From NCBI GenBank assembly GCA_024641625.1, contig JAHECQ010000118.1:1-9977 (forward strand): DNA of 9,977 bases. Reading direction: 5' to 3'. Numbering within the stretch: position 1 is the first letter of the stretch; each line of letters starts with the position of its first letter. A program made the position numbers and the translations under genes. Shown here piece after piece: positions 6,395-9,977 of this stretch. A model generated the notes under the pieces. It was not told the origin of the DNA and did not search any database. It saw nothing but the letters and a program-made list of their open reading frames with translations. The stretch is from Acidimicrobiales bacterium. GTDB taxonomy: Bacteria; Actinomycetota; Acidimicrobiia; Acidimicrobiales; SZUA-35.

Positions 6395-6468
6395 CCATGG
6401 CATCGCACACGACGTGAATGGCGTTGCCGAGCTCCCGATCGCCGGCAAGACGAAATTCCGACCGACCG

Positions 6469-6515
6469 CAGACAATCATTTGGAGCCAAACTACAGTTGC
6501 TGCCGACCAAGGGAG
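6469..6515 (+). promoter_or_regulatory. Promoter and Shine-Dalgarno of the HAAT importer operon
   Basis: CAGACA (6469-6474, four matches to TTGACA), a 17-base spacer and TACAGT (6492-6497, TANNNT) make a reasonable housekeeping promoter in the 130-base gap after carbamate kinase. Start of transcription would be near 6504. GGGAG (6511-6515) serves the ATG at 6525. The gap is visibly richer in A and T than its neighbours. Confidence 0.45.
6479..6490. repeat. 12-base palindrome in the promoter spacer, operator candidate
   Basis: TTTGGAGCCAAA has perfect 5-base arms around AG. It fills most of the spacer between the -35 and -10 elements of the importer promoter, the position where a repressor would block polymerase. 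It is short, so chance remains possible. Confidence 0.35.
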
Positions 6516-6524
6516 ATACAGCAG

Positions 6525-7790
6525 ATGACAACGAAACGACTAGCGGCCCTGCTCGTGGGGCTTTCGCTCTTCGCCGGCGCGTGCGGCGGAAGCGGAAGCG
6601 ATGCCTCGAGCGGTGGTTCTGACGCAGGAGCGACCAGCGACGGCGGCGCGGCCAGTGGGACACCGTCCACTCCCGCAGTCGACATCGATGCGGTGCTCGC
6701 CGCCGACCTGAACGCCTGCGCGGACGCACCGACGGGTACGCCCATCAAGGTGGGTCTGGCCATGGACTTCAGCGAGGTGTCCGGCTTCGCCGACATCCCC
6801 GGTAGCGAGGCCGCGCAGTTCCTCGCCGAGCTCATCAACTGCAGCGGCGGTGTCAACGGCTCGCCGGTCGAGACCCAGGTGCAGGACATCCAAGGTGACC
6901 CCGAGGTCACCGCTCGAGCCACCCAGGATCTCATCGATTTCGGTGCCCAGTTCATGGTGGGCCCGCCGTTCGCTGATTTCGGCAACCCCGTGCTGCAGGT
7001 GACCGACGGGAAGATTCCCGTCTTCTTCGCCGCCTCGACCGAACCCAGCCTGCCCGACGTGGGCGCCAATTCGTTCCTGGTCACCTTCGACGACACCGAG
7101 CAGGCCACTGCCGCCGCAGAGTTCGCCCTCGATCAGGGATTCACCCGGGCGATCACGTTCTCGAGCCCCGGCCCCTACTTCGGATACAACCCCGAAGTCT
7201 TCACCGAGGTGTTCACCGCCGGAGGTGGCGAGGTCATCATCGACCAGACGTACGTTCCGGTCGACGATGTCGATTTCTCGGCCCAGGTCAACGCCGTGGC
7301 CGCCGTGGCCGAAGGCAACGAGATCCTCTACTCGGCCATGCTCGCGTTCCAGGTGACGGCGCTGCGTGGTCAGCTCGAGGGCCAGGGGCTCGACGGCATC
7401 ACCTACATGGGAACGGACGCGTTCGAGGCGACCGGTCTGCTGGCGGAGTCCGACAACGAAGGCATGTACCACACCACCCACGCCTACGTTGAGCCGGGTG
7501 GCCGGATCGACAAGCTGCTCACGGCCTACGAGACGGCCAAGGGGAAGCCACTCGAATCGGGATCGTTCGCCGGTCTCTATGCCGACGCTCTCCTCCTGGG
7601 GCTTCAAGGCATGGCCGACTGTGGCTGCACCGACCCCGAGGGCATCGGCGCCGCAGTCGCCGAGATCACCGGCTTCGACGGCTTCACCGGTGAGATGAGC
7701 TACGCCGGCACGAACGGTGTCCCGCTCAAGCCGGTCTCGATCCACCGGGTCGTCGACGGCGTCGACACGCTCGTCGCCAACTGGGAGTAG
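6525..7790 (+). CDS. HAAT-type ABC importer substrate-binding lipoprotein
   Basis: This 421-residue lipoprotein belongs to the LivJ/LivK-like (Peripla_BP_6) family of type I binding proteins. The signal peptide is MTTKRLAALLVGLSLFAGAC with the lipobox Cys at 20, followed by a Gly/Ser/Asp-rich tether to about residue 52. The binding domain opens with PIKVGLAMDFSEVSGFADIP (73-92) and continues through LAELINCSGGVNG, IQGDPEVTARATQDLI and VGPPFADFGNPVLQV. Four cysteines (65, 106, 366, 368) besides the lipid Cys could form two disulfides. It catches ligand outside the membrane for the permeases encoded next. The ligand is not readable: members bind branched-chain amino acids, amides, urea or aromatic acids, and the neighbours hint at a nitrogen compound. 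The start is set by GGGAG nine bases before the ATG. Confidence 0.92.
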   Translation: MTTKRLAALLVGLSLFAGACGGSGSDASSGGSDAGATSDGGAASGTPSTPAVDIDAVLAADLNACADAPTGTPIKVGLAMDFSEVSGFADIPGSEAAQFLAELINCSGGVNGSPVETQVQDIQGDPEVTARATQDLIDFGAQFMVGPPFADFGNPVLQVTDGKIPVFFAASTEPSLPDVGANSFLVTFDDTEQATAAAEFALDQGFTRAITFSSPGPYFGYNPEVFTEVFTAGGGEVIIDQTYVPVDDVDFSAQVNAVAAVAEGNEILYSAMLAFQVTALRGQLEGQGLDGITYMGTDAFEATGLLAESDNEGMYHTTHAYVEPGGRIDKLLTAYETAKGKPLESGSFAGLYADALLLGLQGMADCGCTDPEGIGAAVAEITGFDGFTGEMSYAGTNGVPLKPVSIHRVVDGVDTLVANWE

Positions 7791-7794
7791 CCCA

Positions 7795-8496
7795 GTGCTC
7801 GAGATCGAGGGCATCACAACCAGGTATGGCTCGATCTCGGCATTGCGCGATGTCAGCCTGACCGTTGGGTCCGGTGAGGTCGTTGGCCTCATCGGACCCA
7901 ACGGGGCGGGGAAGACCACCTTGCTCGGAAGCATCTCCGGGCTCCTGAAACCGTCGACGGGTACGGTGCGGGTCGAGGGCGTCGACGTCACCGGCATGAG
8001 CCCCGACGGCATGCTCCGAGCCGGCGTGGCACTCGTCCCCGAGCACCGCCGGATCTTCACCGATCTGAGCGTCGTCGAGAACCTCAAGATCGGCGGGGTC
8101 ACCGTGTCGGCATCGGATCGCTCTGCGCTGATCGACGAGATGGTCGAACTGTTCCCCGTCCTCAAGGAGAAGTGGAACACCTCGGCCGGCTTCCTCTCCG
8201 GTGGCGAGGCCCAGCAGTTGGCCATTGCCCGGGCCCTCATGTCCAAGCCCCGCCTGCTGATGATGGACGAACCTTCGCTCGGCCTGGCCCCGATACTGGT
8301 CGATGTCGTGTTCGACCTCATCCGGGAGCTTCGAGACCAGGGCAAGACGCTGCTGGTCGTGGAGCAGAACGCCACCCGCATGCTCGGCATCTCGGACCGG
8401 GCGTACGTGCTGCGCAGCGGAGCGGTCGTCGCCGAGGGCTCCGGAGCCGAACTGCTGGCGCGTGAAGACCTCTTCGATACCTTCGTCGGCAACTGA
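7795..8496 (+). CDS. livF: LivF-like ABC importer ATPase
   Basis: This 233-residue ATPase has the normal LivF length and motifs: Walker A GPNGAGKTT (34-42), the family-typical ALVPEHRRIFTDLSVVENL (79-97), signature LSGGEAQQLAIARAL (134-148), Walker B LLMMDEPSLGLAP (154-166) and LLVVEQN (186-192). In the last motif the H-loop His is replaced, as is usual for LivF. It powers the importer at the inner face of the membrane, normally as a pair with LivG. The start is GTG, four bases after the stop of the binding-protein gene, with GGGAG inside that gene's end as Shine-Dalgarno. The tight spacing indicates one operon. The LivG partner is not in the window. Confidence 0.94.
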   Translation: MLEIEGITTRYGSISALRDVSLTVGSGEVVGLIGPNGAGKTTLLGSISGLLKPSTGTVRVEGVDVTGMSPDGMLRAGVALVPEHRRIFTDLSVVENLKIGGVTVSASDRSALIDEMVELFPVLKEKWNTSAGFLSGGEAQQLAIARALMSKPRLLMMDEPSLGLAPILVDVVFDLIRELRDQGKTLLVVEQNATRMLGISDRAYVLRSGAVVAEGSGAELLAREDLFDTFVGN

Positions 8497-8508
8497 ACAG
8501 GTCACGCC

Positions 8509-9396
8509 TTGAACCAATTGATCCAGAATCTCGTTGATGGCCTCGGTCGAGGAAGCATCTATGCCCTGCTGGCACTGGGGATCGCCGTGATTTTCGGGGT
8601 CATGCACCTCGTCAACTTCGCCCATGGCGAGTTGATCACCGTCGGTGGCTACCTGGCCTACTGGATGTTCAGCAACGGGTCCTCCTGGTACGTCGTCGCT
8701 CCGGCGGTGATCGTGTGCGCGGTTGTCGTCTCGGTGATCATCGAACAGGTCGCGTTCCGGTGGGTGCGCGGCGCCGAGGACTTCACCATGCTCTTGACGT
8801 CCTTCGGTGTGCACTTCGTCGTTGAGGCCATCTTCCTCATGTACGTGTCGGCCTCGGTCAAGAGCTTCAACCGCCCGACCTGGATCGCCAGGACGTTCAG
8901 CATCGGGTCGGTCTCGATCGAGGTCTTCGACATGATCGTCATCGTCGTGACGCTGGTCGTGCTCGGTCTGACGGCGCTCGTGCTGCAGCGCACCATGTTC
9001 GGCCTGGCCCTGCGGGCGGCCGCCGAGGATTTCGACACCGCTCGGCTGATGGGCATCAAGTCCGACCGGGTCATCCGGGGCGCGTTCATCCTCTCCGGAC
9101 TGCTCGCCGGCATTGCCGGCGTGTTCTGGTTGATGCGTGCGGGGGCCACCAGCCCGGGCGCGGGTACCACGCCGATGCTCAAAGGGGTGCTCGCTGCATT
9201 GATCGGCGGCCTGGGCTCGTTGAAGGGGGCGGTGCTCGGCGGCTTCGCGCTCGGACTCGCCGAGGTGCTCCTGCGGTCGAATCTGCCGGGAAGTGTCGCC
9301 AGTCTCACCGATGGGGTGGTGTTCGCGTTGATCGCCCTGCTCTTCATCTTCCGCCCACAAGGTCTGATCACCGTCAGCCACGCCGAGAGGGTCTGA
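8509..9396 (+). CDS. livH: LivH-like HAAT importer permease
   Basis: This 295-residue membrane protein has about eight hydrophobic segments. Typical LivH markers are GSIYALLALGIAVIFGVMHLVNFAHGE (15-41), where the NFAHGE turn is diagnostic, the ATPase-coupling loop ALRAAAEDFDTARLMGI (167-183), LKGVLAALIGGLGSLKGAVLGG (224-245) and the terminal FRPQGL (281-286). It forms one half of the membrane channel with the following LivM-like protein. The start is TTG, 12 bases after the ATPase stop, with AGGT six bases upstream; no ATG or GTG fits the conserved N-terminus. TTG starts are weak, so this may lower permease output relative to the binding protein. Confidence 0.93.
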   Translation: MNQLIQNLVDGLGRGSIYALLALGIAVIFGVMHLVNFAHGELITVGGYLAYWMFSNGSSWYVVAPAVIVCAVVVSVIIEQVAFRWVRGAEDFTMLLTSFGVHFVVEAIFLMYVSASVKSFNRPTWIARTFSIGSVSIEVFDMIVIVVTLVVLGLTALVLQRTMFGLALRAAAEDFDTARLMGIKSDRVIRGAFILSGLLAGIAGVFWLMRAGATSPGAGTTPMLKGVLAALIGGLGSLKGAVLGGFALGLAEVLLRSNLPGSVASLTDGVVFALIALLFIFRPQGLITVSHAERV

Positions 9397-9397
9397 G

Positions 9398-9977
9398 ATG
9401 TTCCGACTCATGGGCCGTGACGTCGCCTTTCCGATCTCCGGTGTGTTCCTGCAATTCCTGTTCTTGGTCGGTGGCGGCCTGCTCTACACCGCGCTCGTGG
9501 GCGGCTCGGCCGAGAAACTGATCACGGCGATGCTGATCGATGCGATCGCCGTGGTCGGTCTCCAGATCTACATCGGCAACACCGGAGTGCTCTCGTTCGG
9601 TCACATCGGTTTCGGTGCGATCGCCGGCTACGCCTTCGCCGTGTTGGCCATCGCTCCGCAGCGAAAGGGAACGGTGATCGGAAAGGCCCCCTGGGGCTTG
9701 GCCGACGTGCAACTCAGCCCGTTGCTGTCGGCGGTGGTGGCCATCGCCGTGGCTCTGGTGGTCGCAATCATCATCGGGCTCGGCCTGGCTCGTTCCGGGG
9801 CGCAGTCAGGAGCGGTGTCGGCCACCGTCATCACCCTGGCGTTGCTCTTCGTCAGCCACGAACTGGCCATCAACTGGACCAACCTGACGGGCGGTGATCG
9901 GGCAGGGTTGTCCTTCAGCGTCGGTCGTACCCTGGAGGGACGGTTGCCCATCTACATCGTGTTGTTGCTGGCGCTGA
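9398..9977 (+). CDS. livM: LivM-like HAAT importer permease, C-terminus off the right edge
   Basis: The first 193 residues of a LivM-type permease are present. After a basic N-terminus (MFRLMGRDVAF) come hydrophobic segments near 13-34, 42-58, 73-87, 109-130 and 138-155. The diagnostic LivM stretch is VVGLQIYIGNTGVLSFGHIGFGAIAGYA (52-79), the GHxxF turn that matches NFAHGE of LivH. LTGGDRAGL (163-171) corresponds to the family's TGGxDGL motif. It pairs with LivH to form the channel. The ATG at 9398 lies one base after the LivH stop and has GAGAGG seven bases upstream. The frame is open to the last base, so roughly 120 or more residues, and probably a LivG ATPase gene, lie beyond. Confidence 0.93.
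   Translation, partial: MFRLMGRDVAFPISGVFLQFLFLVGGGLLYTALVGGSAEKLITAMLIDAIAVVGLQIYIGNTGVLSFGHIGFGAIAGYAFAVLAIAPQRKGTVIGKAPWGLADVQLSPLLSAVVAIAVALVVAIIIGLGLARSGAQSGAVSATVITLALLFVSHELAINWTNLTGGDRAGLSFSVGRTLEGRLPIYIVLLLAL

Noticed and set aside
6424..6448. TTGCCG...CGGCAA inverted repeat after carbamate kinase as a terminator
   Set aside because: The stem is six bases with a 13-base loop and no T-run follows.
5333..6475. 380-residue minus-strand frame opposite carbamate kinase
   Set aside because: The opposite strand encodes carbamate kinase with all motifs in order; this frame has no recognisable domain.
6540..8492. 650-residue open frame on the minus strand opposite the binding protein and LivF genes
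   Set aside because: It runs exactly antisense to two strongly recognised genes, shows no family motif and has the composition expected of a shadow frame in high-GC DNA.
7726..9411. 561-residue open frame on the minus strand opposite LivF and LivH
   Set aside because: Its Asp/His/Glu/Arg-rich sequence is the complement of Leu/Val/Ile-rich membrane-protein codons; no fold or start signal supports it.
1..9977. CRISPR arrays, tRNA or rRNA genes, insertion sequences and phage genes
   Set aside because: Reading both strands showed no regularly spaced direct repeats, no tRNA-like cloverleaf, no transposase or integrase motifs and no terminal inverted repeats.

Overview
The window is high-GC DNA with dense genes, GTG and TTG starts in its transporter operon, TANNNT-type -10 boxes placed close to start codons, a lipoprotein transporter component, and a surface protein ending in an LPxTG-like sorting signal. 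Together these suggest a high-GC Gram-positive bacterium, possibly a marine or soil actinobacterium of the Acidimicrobiia kind. That placement is inference; there is no rRNA or other marker gene here. No gene-free stretch exceeds about 130 bases.

Left part (1-3329). A minus-strand gene cut by the left edge encodes a fusion of ureidoglycolate lyase (AllA) with a PuuE-type allantoinase, both enzymes of ureide (purine) breakdown. Diverging from it is a vicinal-oxygen-chelate (VOC) metalloprotein. This converges, 3 bases apart, on a tandem-domain rhodanese (sulfurtransferase). Diverging from the rhodanese is a phytanoyl-CoA dioxygenase-like Fe(II)/2-oxoglutarate oxygenase.

Middle part (3339-6394). 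A minus-strand secreted protein has a signal peptide, a Thr/Pro-rich stalk, an LPVSG motif and a C-terminal membrane segment. A divergent control region with two dyad symmetries separates it from a two-gene plus-strand unit. That unit is a P-loop protein of the predicted-GTPase family often labelled cyclic 2,3-diphosphoglycerate synthetase, followed by a carbamate kinase whose start lies inside the upstream gene.

Right part (6395-9977). After a 130-base promoter region comes a branched-chain amino acid/amide type (HAAT) ABC importer operon: substrate-binding lipoprotein, LivF-like ATPase, LivH-like permease and LivM-like permease, the last cut by the right edge. A LivG-like ATPase is expected beyond the edge.

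Functional reading, mostly inference: ureide hydrolysis yields glyoxylate, urea, ammonia and carbamoyl/carbamate nitrogen. Carbamate kinase can take ATP from carbamoyl phosphate, and HAAT importers carry amino acids, urea and amides. The window could therefore be part of a nitrogen-compound uptake and catabolism region. The VOC, rhodanese, oxygenase and surface-protein genes have no clear place in that scheme.
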